From positions 1 through 64,000 of the forward strand of contig JAGOJY010000012.1 in NCBI GenBank assembly GCA_017994815.1: DNA of 64,000 bases. The letters are read 5' to 3'. How positions within the stretch are numbered: the first letter of the stretch is position 1; every line of letters begins with the position of its first letter. Under the pieces are notes generated by a model, which had not been told where the DNA came from, searched no databases, and saw only the letters and a program-made list of their open reading frames with translations. The translations under genes and the position numbers were made by a program. This DNA comes from Acidobacteriota bacterium (GTDB taxonomy: Bacteria; Acidobacteriota; Polarisedimenticolia; J045). Positions 35,965 to 43,716 of this stretch are shown one piece after another.

Positions 35965-37220
35965 TGCGCCCGGACGCACGGCGCGCGGTCGAGGCGGTCT
36001 GGCGGATCGAGGCCCCGCGGCTGATCGCCGGGCTGGCGTGGATCGTGCGCGACGTGGGGTTGGCCGAGGACCTGGCGCAGGACGCGCTGGTCGCGGCGCT
36101 CGAACGCTGGCCGGATTCCGGCGTCCCGGAGAACCCGGGAGCGTGGCTGATGACCACGGCGAAGCACCGCGCGCTCGACCTGCTGCGACGCGGCAAGCGC
36201 GCCGAGCTCAAGCTGCGGCAGCTCGGCCGGGAGCGCGAGGCCGAACAGGCCGCGCTCCCGACCGCGCCGGGCGTGGCGTGGGACGACGACGTCGGCGACG
36301 ATCTCCTGCGCCTGGTCTTCATCGCCTGCCACCCGGTCCTCTCGACCGAGGCCCGCGTCGCGCTGACGCTGCGGCTCCTGTGCGGCCTCACGACGCAGGA
36401 GATCGCGCGGGCGTTCCTCGTGGCAGAGCCGACCGTGGCCCAGCGCATCGTGCGCGCCAAGCGCACGCTGGCCGAGGCGCGCATCCCGTTCGAGCTGCCG
36501 GGAGCGCCGGAGCGCGCGTCCCGGCTGTCCTCGGTGCTGGAAGTGATCTACCTCGTGTTCAACGAGGGTTACTGCGCGACGTCCGGCGACGAATGGGTCC
36601 GGCCCGCGCTGTGCGAGGACGCGCTGCGGCTCGGGCGCGTCCTCGCCGAACTCGCGCCCGGCGAGGCCGAGGTCCACGGGCTGGTGGCGCTGATGGAGAT
36701 CCAGGCCTCGCGCCTGCGCGCCCGCCTGGGGCCGTCGGGCGAACCGGTCCTGCTGCCGGACCAGGACCGATCGCGCTGGGACCAGCTGTTGATCCGGCGC
36801 GGTTTCGCGGCGCTGGCGCGCGCCGTCGAGCTGGGCGGCCCGCTGGGGCCGTACGCCGTGCAGGCCTCGATCGCCGCCTGCCACGCCGGCGCCCGCACGG
36901 CGGCGGAAACCGACTGGGGGCGCATCGTCGCGCTGTACGACGCGCTGGCCCGGCTGATGCCCTCGCCCGTCGTGGAGCTGAACCGCGCGGTGGCCGTCGC
37001 GATGGCCTTCGGCCCGGCCGCGGGGCTCGAGCAGGTCGACGCGCTGCGCGGGGAACCGGCGCTCGCGGATTACCACCTGTTGCCCGCCGTGCGCGGCGAC
37101 TTGCTCGCGAAGCTCGGCCGCCGGAAGGAAGCGCGCGCGGAGTTCGAGCGTGCGGCGTCGCTCGCGCGCAACGCGCGCGAGCGCGAACTCCTGCTCGCGC
37201 GCGCCGCTTCCCGCTCCTGA
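35964..37220 (+). CDS. ECF42-type sigma-70 family factor with C-terminal TPR extension
   Basis: A 418-residue extracytoplasmic-function sigma factor. Region 2 is in residues 10-80 (DVGLAEDLAQDALVAALERW, TTAKHRALDLLRRGKR) and region 4 about 115-170 (LTLRLLCGLTTQEIARAFLV, TVAQRIVRAKRTLAEA). A ~240-residue C-terminal helical extension follows (LVFNEGYCATSGDEWVRPAL, PSPVVELNRAVAVAMAFGPA, LLAKLGRRKEARAEFERA). The extension and adjacent DGPF genes define the ECF42 group, in which no anti-sigma factor is present and the extension is thought to control activity. None is encoded here either. Likely targets include its own operon. Confidence 0.93.
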   Translation: MRPDARRAVEAVWRIEAPRLIAGLAWIVRDVGLAEDLAQDALVAALERWPDSGVPENPGAWLMTTAKHRALDLLRRGKRAELKLRQLGREREAEQAALPTAPGVAWDDDVGDDLLRLVFIACHPVLSTEARVALTLRLLCGLTTQEIARAFLVAEPTVAQRIVRAKRTLAEARIPFELPGAPERASRLSSVLEVIYLVFNEGYCATSGDEWVRPALCEDALRLGRVLAELAPGEAEVHGLVALMEIQASRLRARLGPSGEPVLLPDQDRSRWDQLLIRRGFAALARAVELGGPLGPYAVQASIAACHAGARTAAETDWGRIVALYDALARLMPSPVVELNRAVAVAMAFGPAAGLEQVDALRGEPALADYHLLPAVRGDLLAKLGRRKEARAEFERAASLARNARERELLLARAASRS

Positions 37221-37278
37221 ACATGCCGGCATGGACCTGCCGCTCCCGCGAGCGCATGATCGAGCGGCGAGGGGGCCG

Positions 37279-37845
37279 ATGCCGAAGCGCTGCCCGAACG
37301 CGGACTGCCCCGAACGACGCGACTTGGGCCGGGCGGGCGAGTATCGCAACGACGTGGTCCTTTGCCCGCTCTGCGGCGCAACGCTGGCCGGCGAGGCAGA
37401 TCACCCGGCCCAGCCTGGGCCGGTTCCGACCGAGACGGTCCCTTTGGTGACGATCGCGCAGACGGCGAACGCCGTGCAGGCGCACCTGATCCGGGGAGCG
37501 CTGGAGGCCCGCGGGATCCCCGCCTTCCTGTTCGACGAGAACGTCGTCCGGCTCAACTGGTTCTGGGCGAATGCCATCGGCGCGATCAAGGTCAAGGTGC
37601 CCGCCGATCTCGCCGAGCAGGCCCGGGACGCGCTGGCCGAGGACACGTCGACCGACGCGCCCGACGCCGAACGTCGCCACCCGGACTGCCCGAAATGCGG
37701 CAGCTCGCGCGTGCACCGGATGCTGGCCTCGCCGTGGTCGCTCGCGACGGTCCCGCTCGGGCCCGGGCTGCTGCTCCCCACCTCGCGCCACGCCTGCGAG
37801 GAGTGCGGACATTCCTGGATCCCGGATCCGCCGTGCGGCTGTTGA
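37279..37845 (+). CDS. Zinc-ribbon / DUF2007 protein
   Basis: A 188-residue protein with two four-Cys metal sites, C5/C10/C29/C32 and C137/C140/C173/C176. Between them, residues 57-120 form a DUF2007 (putative signal-transducing protein) domain: VTIAQTANAVQAHLIRGALEARGIP, NAIGAIKVKVPADLAEQARDAL. Such proteins are probable regulatory or adaptor molecules; no target is evident. The chosen ATG has GAGGGGG just upstream; an earlier in-frame ATG at 37231 is possible. Convergent with the radical SAM gene, 94 bases away. Confidence 0.75.
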   Translation: MPKRCPNADCPERRDLGRAGEYRNDVVLCPLCGATLAGEADHPAQPGPVPTETVPLVTIAQTANAVQAHLIRGALEARGIPAFLFDENVVRLNWFWANAIGAIKVKVPADLAEQARDALAEDTSTDAPDAERRHPDCPKCGSSRVHRMLASPWSLATVPLGPGLLLPTSRHACEECGHSWIPDPPCGC

Positions 37846-37939
37846 CGGCGACGGGACGCACACGGGTCCGGTCCGCGAATGCGTGTCGCGCGGGTCCCGG
37901 ACGACTGCGCATGGCCGGGCAGCTTGAAGGCGGCCGGAT

Positions 37940-39418
37940 TCACGCATGGACGGCGGACCCGTGCGCGCGAGGCGGCACTCGACCCCGACCCGTATCCACC
38001 GGTCCCGGGTGGATGCGATCGCGGGGCGCGACGACGCCCGCGCGGCGAACGCGACGCACGTCGCGCGCCGTGGCGAGGACGGCTTCGAGGAGCGGGCGGG
38101 CCCAGCCGATCACGCCGAAGCTGATGATCGGGTCCCACAGCGCCTCGCACTTCTTCCACCCGCCGGCATAGGCGAGGTGCCGCAGCGATGAGCGCCAGTC
38201 CGCGTGCGCCGCGGCGCCGCGGAAGATCGACGACCAGCGGTAGAACTCGCGGGAGGCGCGGTGGTAGCCGCGCTCGAGCTGCTCCGGTCTCATCCGCGCC
38301 GGGCGGAACACCGCGTGCCGCGTGTCGTACAGGTCCCAGTCGCGGTGCAACAGCCGGCCGTCGCGCTCCATGCGCCGGTACAGCGCCGTGCCCGGGTACG
38401 GGGTCAGGATGTGGAAGGTCGCGGTCTCGATCCCCTGCCTCACGGCCCAGTCCACGGTGCGGTCGAAGACGTCCGGCCCGTCCTCGTCCATCCCGAAGAC
38501 GAAACTGGCGTTGATCATCACCCCGGCCCCGTGCAGGCGCCGGACGGCCTCGTCGTAGTCGCGGCCGAGGTTCGGCGCCTTGTGCTGCGCGCGCAGCGCG
38601 GCCGGGTCCAGCGTCTCGAAGCCGACGAACAGGCTGCGCAGCCCGGCAGCCGCCGCTTGTTCGAGCAGGCCCGGCCGCAGCACCGCCTGCACGGTGCCCG
38701 CGGCCTGCCACAGTCGCCCCATCCCGCGCAGGCCCGCGAACAGGGCGGAGGCGAACGCCGGGTCGCCGAACAGGTTGTCGTCGAGGAAGTACAGGTGGCG
38801 GCCCGGCAGGCGCTCGATCTCCGCCAGCACCTCGTCCACGCGCTGCGTGTAGAAGCGGCGTCCGCCACCGAAGAACGCGTCCTGGTAACAGAACTCGCAG
38901 CGGTGCGGGCAGCCGCGCGAGACGACCAGCGAGTTGGGCACGAGGTACAGCTCGCGGCGGACCAGCTCGCGACGCACCGGCGGCATTCCTTCGAGGGTCC
39001 GCACCTCGGAGCGATAGACTGCTTGCGGCGTGCCGCGCCGGAACTCGTCGAGGAAGCGGGGCCAGCTCTCCTCCGCCGGGCCGAGGAAGATCGCGTCGGC
39101 GTGCGCCCGCGCCTCGTCCGGCAGGGCCGTCACGTGCAGCCCGCCGAGCGCGACGAACACGCCGCGCCGGCGGTACTCGTCGGCGATCGCGTAGGCGCGG
39201 CGCGCCGACGTGACGTAGACCTCGATCCCGACGACATCCGGTCGGTCGTCGAGCGTCAGCGGCTCGACGTGCTCGTCCACGAGCGTCACGTCGTCGTCCT
39301 GGCGCAGGTAGCCGGCCAGCGTCGCCAGCCCGAGCGGCGGAAAAAGCGAGTACTTGATCGGCCGGAACTCGGGGCTCAGCGCCTCGACCAGCGCGGGCAG
39401 GATCAGCTTGACCTTCAC
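37940..39418 (-). CDS. B12-binding-domain radical SAM protein
   Basis: A 492-residue radical SAM enzyme. The N-terminal ~140 residues form a cobalamin-binding-like domain (FPPLGLATLAGYLR, PDVVGIEVYVTSARRAYAIADEY). The SAM cluster motif is CPHRCEFC within VVSRGCPHRCEFCYQDAF; later come YFLDDNLFG and FVGFETLDPAALR. The C-terminal region has the DUF4070-like TPYPGTALYRRMERDGRLLHRDW sequence (read in part), typical of methyltransferase/hopanoid-type B12 radical SAMs. The DxHxxG B12 motif is not obvious. Its ATG overlaps the YjbQ stop (ATGA). Substrate unknown; a role in lipid or cofactor modification is common for this branch. The last ~25 residues are basic and may be non-conserved. Confidence 0.85.
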   Translation of the reverse strand: MKVKLILPALVEALSPEFRPIKYSLFPPLGLATLAGYLRQDDDVTLVDEHVEPLTLDDRPDVVGIEVYVTSARRAYAIADEYRRRGVFVALGGLHVTALPDEARAHADAIFLGPAEESWPRFLDEFRRGTPQAVYRSEVRTLEGMPPVRRELVRRELYLVPNSLVVSRGCPHRCEFCYQDAFFGGGRRFYTQRVDEVLAEIERLPGRHLYFLDDNLFGDPAFASALFAGLRGMGRLWQAAGTVQAVLRPGLLEQAAAAGLRSLFVGFETLDPAALRAQHKAPNLGRDYDEAVRRLHGAGVMINASFVFGMDEDGPDVFDRTVDWAVRQGIETATFHILTPYPGTALYRRMERDGRLLHRDWDLYDTRHAVFRPARMRPEQLERGYHRASREFYRWSSIFRGAAAHADWRSSLRHLAYAGGWKKCEALWDPIISFGVIGWARPLLEAVLATARDVRRVRRAGVVAPRDRIHPGPVDTGRGRVPPRAHGSAVHA

Positions 39419-39912
39419 GGGCGCGCCCCGCCGTGGCCGGCCAGCGCCACCGCGATCTTCCGCAGCCGCGGCCCGTCGAGTTCGACGAGGAAGATCCGCT
39501 GCCAGCGCCCGAGCGCGATCCGGCCGTCGACGACGGCGAATGACTCCGAGGCGCCGAGGAGCATCGCCCGCGCGTGCGCGTCGGCGTTCGGCCGCTCGCC
39601 GGGGACGACGTTCACGGTCCGCAGGTCGTTGCGGTCGTGCCGGTACCCTCCCGCGCGGGGAGCCCAGCGCTCGAGCAGCCCCTCAACGTCGCCGTGCAGG
39701 AGCGGCTCGGCCTCGTTGGCGACGATCGCGGTCGTCGTGTGCTGGGTCTGGACCGTGACGAGCCCCTCGTCGAGCCCGGCCTCGTGGACCAGCCGGCACA
39801 CGTGCGGCGTCAGGTCGATGAACTCGGTGCGGGCGGCCGTGTGCAGCCGCAGGAATCGGTGGGCGACGACGAAACCGCAGCGTTCGGGATCCTCGGTCAG
39901 CGGCAGGCTCAT
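39415..39912 (-). CDS. yjbQ: YjbQ/UPF0047 family protein
   Basis: A 165-residue small beta protein of the YjbQ family, which has weak thiamine-phosphate-synthase activity in E. coli and a metal-binding His cluster. Motifs: TVQTQHTTTAIVANEAEP, GGYRHDRNDLRTVNVVPGER, NADAHARAMLLGAS and ALGRWQRIFLVELDGPR. The usual second His in the AHxH-type segment reads AHARA. It is translationally coupled to the radical SAM gene and sits 120 bases downstream of the winged-helix regulator on the same strand, with direct repeats in between. Confidence 0.88.
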   Translation of the reverse strand: MSLPLTEDPERCGFVVAHRFLRLHTAARTEFIDLTPHVCRLVHEAGLDEGLVTVQTQHTTTAIVANEAEPLLHGDVEGLLERWAPRAGGYRHDRNDLRTVNVVPGERPNADAHARAMLLGASESFAVVDGRIALGRWQRIFLVELDGPRLRKIAVALAGHGGARP

Positions 39913-39990
39913 GGCGTTGTCTCCTGCGCGGCCGTCGTTGGGCGCGCGGGGAGAAGGTGCGCGGACCGCGCCGGGAACACCTGACGGCCA

Positions 39991-40010
39991 GGTGAGCAGT
40001 CGGTGAGCAG
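39991..40010. promoter_or_regulatory. Direct repeat GGTGAGCAG with 11-bp spacing
   Basis: GGTGAGCAG at 39991-39999 and again at 40002-40010, followed by GGCCGTGAA, a looser third copy. One-helical-turn spacing is how OmpR-type winged helices usually bind, and the adjacent gene encodes one. The site lies in the leader of the yjbQ-radical SAM pair. Confidence 0.4.
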
Positions 40011-40032
40011 GCCGTGAACGAAGCGCCGCGGA

Positions 40033-41427
40033 TCAGTGCGGACGGCGGGTCAACCCGAGCGCGAGCCCGAAGCCGAACATCAGCCCCTCGAAGGCGCTGA
40101 TGAGCGAGGCGGTCAGCCGGCCGGCTTGCGGCTCGCCCAGCGCGTGCGCGAGCGGGTCGAGGCCGACCTGCGAGTCCGGGAAGGTGTGCGCGAGCAGGTC
40201 CAGGCTCATCGCGCCGAGGTGCCGGCCGGCGAGCGCGAGGAGCGCCGCGGCGAGGGCGCACGCGAGGCCGGTCGCGGCCGCCACCGCGAGCCGCCGGCCG
40301 CCGCGCGGCGTGGCCATCCCGCCCCCGGCCCGGGGTGTCGCGAGGGCGTAGCCCAGCCCCGCGGCGCCGCCGAGGACGACCCCTTCGAGCGCGCCGCCGA
40401 GCGGCGAGAGGTCGCGGCCGAACACACCGCGCACCAGCAGCTGGCCCGCCGCGTGCGCCAGCGCCCCGACGGCGCCCCCGCCCAGCGCGCCGCCCGCGAC
40501 GAGCGCGGCGGCGCGCCGCAGGCGGAAGACCGCCTCGGCCGACGCCAGCCCGGCGCCCACGCCGGCCGCGCCGAGCCCGCCCACCGCCGCGCCGACCAGC
40601 GCCAGCACCGGGAACAGGCCCGCGCCCGCGGTCGCGCCGGGGAGCCCGTACAGCAGCGCGGCCCCGGCGGTCCCGGCGACGAGGCCGGCCAGTGCGCCCC
40701 CGGCGGCCGCCGAGCCGCCGCGCCGCGCGGCGAGGCGCCGCGCGCGCCGGAGCCGCAACCGGGCGAGCGCGACCGCCGTCGCCACCGGCTCGGGCTCGCC
40801 GAGGACCGGGACCGGCCCGGCGCCGGGCACGTCCCATCGCGCGTCGCGCAGCAGGGCGCGCGCGCCGGCGGCACCCGGGCGCTCGCGCAGCCGGCGCAAC
40901 GCCTCCGCGGTCCCCAGCCCGTGCAGGAGTTCCGCGGCCTCGCGTCGCCCGTCGTCGGGGTCGTCGTCGTTGGACTCCGGACCGGCGCCGAGCAGTCGCG
41001 CGAGCGGGGCCGCGAACGGGTCGGGCTCGCCGGTCTCGCGCGCCGCGGCGCCTGCCGGCGCGGCCGCCGGCGCCGCGGGCGGCGGCACGTCCGGTTCGGC
41101 GAGCACGCCCGGATGCACGAACCGGTAGCCATGGCGCGAGACCGTGCGGATGAAGCGCTGCTCGCGCGAGTCGTCGCCGAGCGCGCGGCGGACCGTGCGG
41201 ATCGCCTGGGACAGCGCGCCGTCCGACACGATCACGTCGCTCCACACGGTGTCGAGGATCACGCGCCGGCTGACCGCCTCCTCGCGCCGCTCGACGAGCA
41301 ACAGCAGCAGGTCGAAGTAGCGCGGGATCAGCGGCACCTCGCGCCCGCCGCGCTCGAGCGTGCGGCGCGACGGGGAGAGGACGAACTCCCCGAAGCGGTA
41401 GCGGGTCCCGGGCGCGCTGGATTTCAC
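40033..41427 (-). CDS. CadC-like winged-helix regulator with polytopic membrane domain
   Basis: A 464-residue protein. Residues 10-108 are an OmpR/PhoB-type DNA-binding domain (YRFGEFVLSPSRRTLERGG, LIPRYFDLLLLLVERREE, ALSQAIRTVRRALGDD, RTVSRHGYRFV). A Pro/Ala linker and a ~70-residue acidic/helical part follow. From about residue 245 there are several Gly/Ala-rich hydrophobic helices (AAAGGALAGLVAGTAGAALLYG, FPVLALVGAAVGGLGAAG, GRRLAVAAATGLACALAAALLALAG; each read in part). CadC and ToxR have one helix; a multi-pass anchor instead of a periplasmic sensor is unusual. It may regulate the yjbQ/radical SAM genes directly downstream. Confidence 0.8.
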   Translation of the reverse strand: MKSSAPGTRYRFGEFVLSPSRRTLERGGREVPLIPRYFDLLLLLVERREEAVSRRVILDTVWSDVIVSDGALSQAIRTVRRALGDDSREQRFIRTVSRHGYRFVHPGVLAEPDVPPPAAPAAAPAGAAARETGEPDPFAAPLARLLGAGPESNDDDPDDGRREAAELLHGLGTAEALRRLRERPGAAGARALLRDARWDVPGAGPVPVLGEPEPVATAVALARLRLRRARRLAARRGGSAAAGGALAGLVAGTAGAALLYGLPGATAGAGLFPVLALVGAAVGGLGAAGVGAGLASAEAVFRLRRAAALVAGGALGGGAVGALAHAAGQLLVRGVFGRDLSPLGGALEGVVLGGAAGLGYALATPRAGGGMATPRGGRRLAVAAATGLACALAAALLALAGRHLGAMSLDLLAHTFPDSQVGLDPLAHALGEPQAGRLTASLISAFEGLMFGFGLALGLTRRPH

Positions 41428-41538
41428 TCGCGCCGGATTCTAGACCGTACGTCGCGTTCGCAGGGCGCGGCGCGGGCCGGCGACGTAGGATTCCTCCGCC
41501 CGGCACGAGTGGATATGCCCAGACACCGCGGAGGGCGC

Positions 41539-41895
41539 ATGGCGAAGAAACCGGCGAACATCGACGAGTACCTGGCGGGCGTGAAACCCGAGCAGCGGGC
41601 GGCGCTGGAGCGGCTGCGCGCCACGATCCACGCCGCGGTCCCGGGCGCCGAGGAGTGCATCAGCTACGGGCTGGCGGCGTTCCGCAAGGGCAAGATGCTG
41701 GTCGGGTTCGGCGCGGGCAAGGAGCACTGCGCGTTCTACGTCATGAGTTCGACCACGCTGCGCGGTTTCGAGGACGAACTGCGGGGTTACGACGTCAGCA
41801 CCAGCACGATCCGCTTCCCGCCCGACAAGCCTCTGCCCGTGGCGCTCGTGCGCAAGCTGGTCAAGGCGCGGCTGGCCGAGAACGCCGCCTGCTGA
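41539..41895 (+). CDS. DUF1801 family protein
   Basis: A 118-residue soluble protein of the DUF1801/YdhG family: IDEYLAGVKPEQRAALERLR, VPGAEECISYGLAAFRKGKM, GFGAGKEHCAFYVMSS, STIRFPPDKPLPVALVRKLV. The family adopts an iron-chaperone (frataxin-like) or SRPBCC-like alpha/beta fold with no assigned reaction. GGAGGG sits 5 bases before the ATG; an in-frame ATG 24 bases upstream is less likely. Divergent from the winged-helix regulator and convergent with the kinase-BRCT gene. Confidence 0.85.
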   Translation: MAKKPANIDEYLAGVKPEQRAALERLRATIHAAVPGAEECISYGLAAFRKGKMLVGFGAGKEHCAFYVMSSTTLRGFEDELRGYDVSTSTIRFPPDKPLPVALVRKLVKARLAENAAC

Positions 41896-41922
41896 CGACC
41901 GAGACCGGCGCCGCCGGCCCGG

Positions 41923-43077
41923 TCAACGGCTGACGAGCTGCCAGAAGCGCTTCTCGCCCAACAGCGTGATCGCGTGTCCCTTCTCGCGCAGGCGCTTGAT
42001 CTCCATCAGCTTGCGCCCGGCGTCGCGACCGGCGGCCTGCAGCGGGTTGGGCTTGCCGCGCACGACGACCGTGGTCCTGGCCGACGGCCCGCCGTGCACG
42101 ATCGCGCCGGCGCGCCGCGCGGCCCGGATCGCCTCGCTGCGCGGCTGGCCCAGGATCCCGGTGAACGCGAGGTGCACGCCCTTGAGCGTGCGCACCGTTC
42201 GCGCCGGCGGAAGCAGCGGCGGGTTCTTCAAAGCCGCGATCAGCTCGTCCGCGGTTTCGTAACGCTTGCGGCGCTCGCCGATGCAGCGGTAGATGATCTC
42301 CTTCAGGTCGTCGCTGCACGGCAGGTGCCGGACTTCCGTGGTGCGGACCCGCGCGCGGGCGTCGCCTTTGATGAGCATCGCGAGCAATTGGCCGACCTGG
42401 TACACGTCGTCGCGCGCCTGCCACTTGGCGATGCCGAAGCCGTCGCGGATCTCGCTCGGCGCCATGTAGGGGTTGAGCGTGCGCGCGGTGATGCCGCGCC
42501 GGTCGCCCTGGTGGCGGACGATGCCGAAATCGCCCAGCTTCAGCCGGCGGTTGTCGCAGACGAAGACGTTCAGCGGCGTGAGGTCGCGGTGGAGCAGGCG
42601 CCCGCGGTGGAGTCGGCCGAGGACCTCCAGGATGCCCGCGATCTCGCGCCGGGCCGCCGACTCGGGCCAGGCCTTCCCGCTGCGGCGCAGGAACGCGCCG
42701 AGGTCGCCGTGGCGCGCGTATTCCAGCGCCAGGCAGTAAAGCGCCTGGCCGGTCGCGCCGAGGTGCGGGAAGACGTCGTAGACCTGGATCGCGCGCGCCT
42801 GCTCGTGCAGGAGTTGGCCGAAGTACGCTTCGCGCACCCAGCCGTCGATGTGCGGGCTGACCTTGATGCAGACCTCGCGCGGCACCCGCGCGGACCGCCC
42901 GTGGCGCGTGGCCAGGAAGACCTGGCCGAAACCACCGGCCCCGACGAGGGTCCCGATGCCGTAGGACAACCCGCTCTCGGCGCTGCGGACGATCTGCCCC
43001 TCGACGAGCAATCGGCCGGCGCCGGCCCGTGCGGGGCCCTGCGTGCGGGTTGTCGCGCTGGAGATCCGCTTCGGCAT
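41923..43077 (-). CDS. Ser/Thr protein kinase fused to a BRCT domain
   Basis: A 384-residue cytoplasmic protein without membrane segments. Residues 35-290 are a Hanks-type kinase: Gly loop VGAGGFGQVF, Lys72 (CIKV), catalytic loop HRDLTPLNV (163-171) and DFG at 183-185. The Lys normally two residues after the catalytic Asp is Thr167, but Asp165 and Asn170 are kept, so it may still be active. Residues 299-382 read as a BRCT domain: VHLAFTGILGQPRSEAIRAA, RRAGAIVHGGPSARTTVVV, AGRKLMEIKRLREKGHAITL, LGEKRFWQL. BRCT domains in bacteria belong mainly to DNA ligase LigA and act in DNA or phosphopeptide binding. The fusion suggests a kinase targeted to DNA damage or phosphorylated partners. Confidence 0.85.
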   Translation of the reverse strand: MPKRISSATTRTQGPARAGAGRLLVEGQIVRSAESGLSYGIGTLVGAGGFGQVFLATRHGRSARVPREVCIKVSPHIDGWVREAYFGQLLHEQARAIQVYDVFPHLGATGQALYCLALEYARHGDLGAFLRRSGKAWPESAARREIAGILEVLGRLHRGRLLHRDLTPLNVFVCDNRRLKLGDFGIVRHQGDRRGITARTLNPYMAPSEIRDGFGIAKWQARDDVYQVGQLLAMLIKGDARARVRTTEVRHLPCSDDLKEIIYRCIGERRKRYETADELIAALKNPPLLPPARTVRTLKGVHLAFTGILGQPRSEAIRAARRAGAIVHGGPSARTTVVVRGKPNPLQAAGRDAGRKLMEIKRLREKGHAITLLGEKRFWQLVSR

Positions 43078-43115
43078 CGGGCCCGATCGGCCGCGCTACG
43101 TCCGGGGACGCGACA

Positions 43116-43637
43116 CTACTCGCCCCCCGCGCGGTACCAACGGATGCGCTCGACGATCGTGCCGTCCTCGGCGACGACGACCTCGTTCCACAAGGCGATC
43201 CGCCTGAACTCGGCCTCGTACCGCGTGACCTTCTGCTCCAGGCTCACGACCTTGCCGTCGTTCGGGGTCGCGCGGACCTCCATCCGCTTGATCCGCCAGA
43301 TCGCCGCGTTCGCACCCGCGGATGCCTCGCGGATCGTCGCCAGCGCGGCCGGGGGCACCTCGTCCGTCGCGACCACGACCGAGACGGCCAGGATGGTGCC
43401 GTCCGCCGTGATGTCGCACGCCCGCTCGGCGCCAGCGTCCTGGAACTCGATCACGTACACCAGGACGCCGCTCGCCCCCTCCGGCCCGAACCTGACGATC
43501 TCGGCCCGGGGAAACTCCCCCAGCAGGGCCCGGGTGACGCGCTCCGGGAGGCCGGGGCCACCCGCGGCGGCAGCCGACAGCAGCAACGCCGCCATCGCTG
43601 CCCCGACGATCCTCGCCACGCGCGTGTCCTCCGGCAC
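43116..43637 (-). CDS. Exported PepSY-like protein
   Basis: A 173-residue protein with an N-terminal hydrophobic export signal (ARIVGAAMAALLLSAAAAGG). The body resembles the PepSY-like/beta-lactamase-inhibitor-like fold: LPERVTRALLGEFPRAEIVRF, GVLVYVIEFQDAGAERACDI, TADGTILAVSVVVATDEVPP, AALATIREA. Such domains bind or inhibit partners in the periplasm; no specific role can be assigned. The start may instead be the GTG at codon 7. It lies 38 bases upstream of the kinase-BRCT gene on the same strand, so the two could share a transcript. Confidence 0.7.
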   Translation of the reverse strand: MPEDTRVARIVGAAMAALLLSAAAAGGPGLPERVTRALLGEFPRAEIVRFGPEGASGVLVYVIEFQDAGAERACDITADGTILAVSVVVATDEVPPAALATIREASAGANAAIWRIKRMEVRATPNDGKVVSLEQKVTRYEAEFRRIALWNEVVVAEDGTIVERIRWYRAGGE

Positions 43638-43667
43638 CGTGCCGGCACGTTAGCACATCCGGAACTG

Positions 43668-43703
43668 CCGGCGGCGGCGGCGATGTGGCCCCGCCGCCGC
43701 CGG
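43668..43703 (-). terminator. Strong hairpin after the flagellin gene
   Basis: CCGGCGGCGGCGG / CCGCCGCCGCCGG, 13 perfect pairs with a 10-base loop, 13 bases past the flagellin stop. No U-run, but the stability and position make a terminator or mRNA-stabilising 3' hairpin likely. Confidence 0.6.
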
Positions 43704-43716
43704 TCGGTGCTGACGA

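Noticed and set aside
39912..41506. Plus-strand and minus-strand Arg/Ala/Pro-rich frames around the winged-helix regulator
   Set aside because: They are alternative frames of a Gly/Ala-rich membrane protein gene and contain no recognisable domain.
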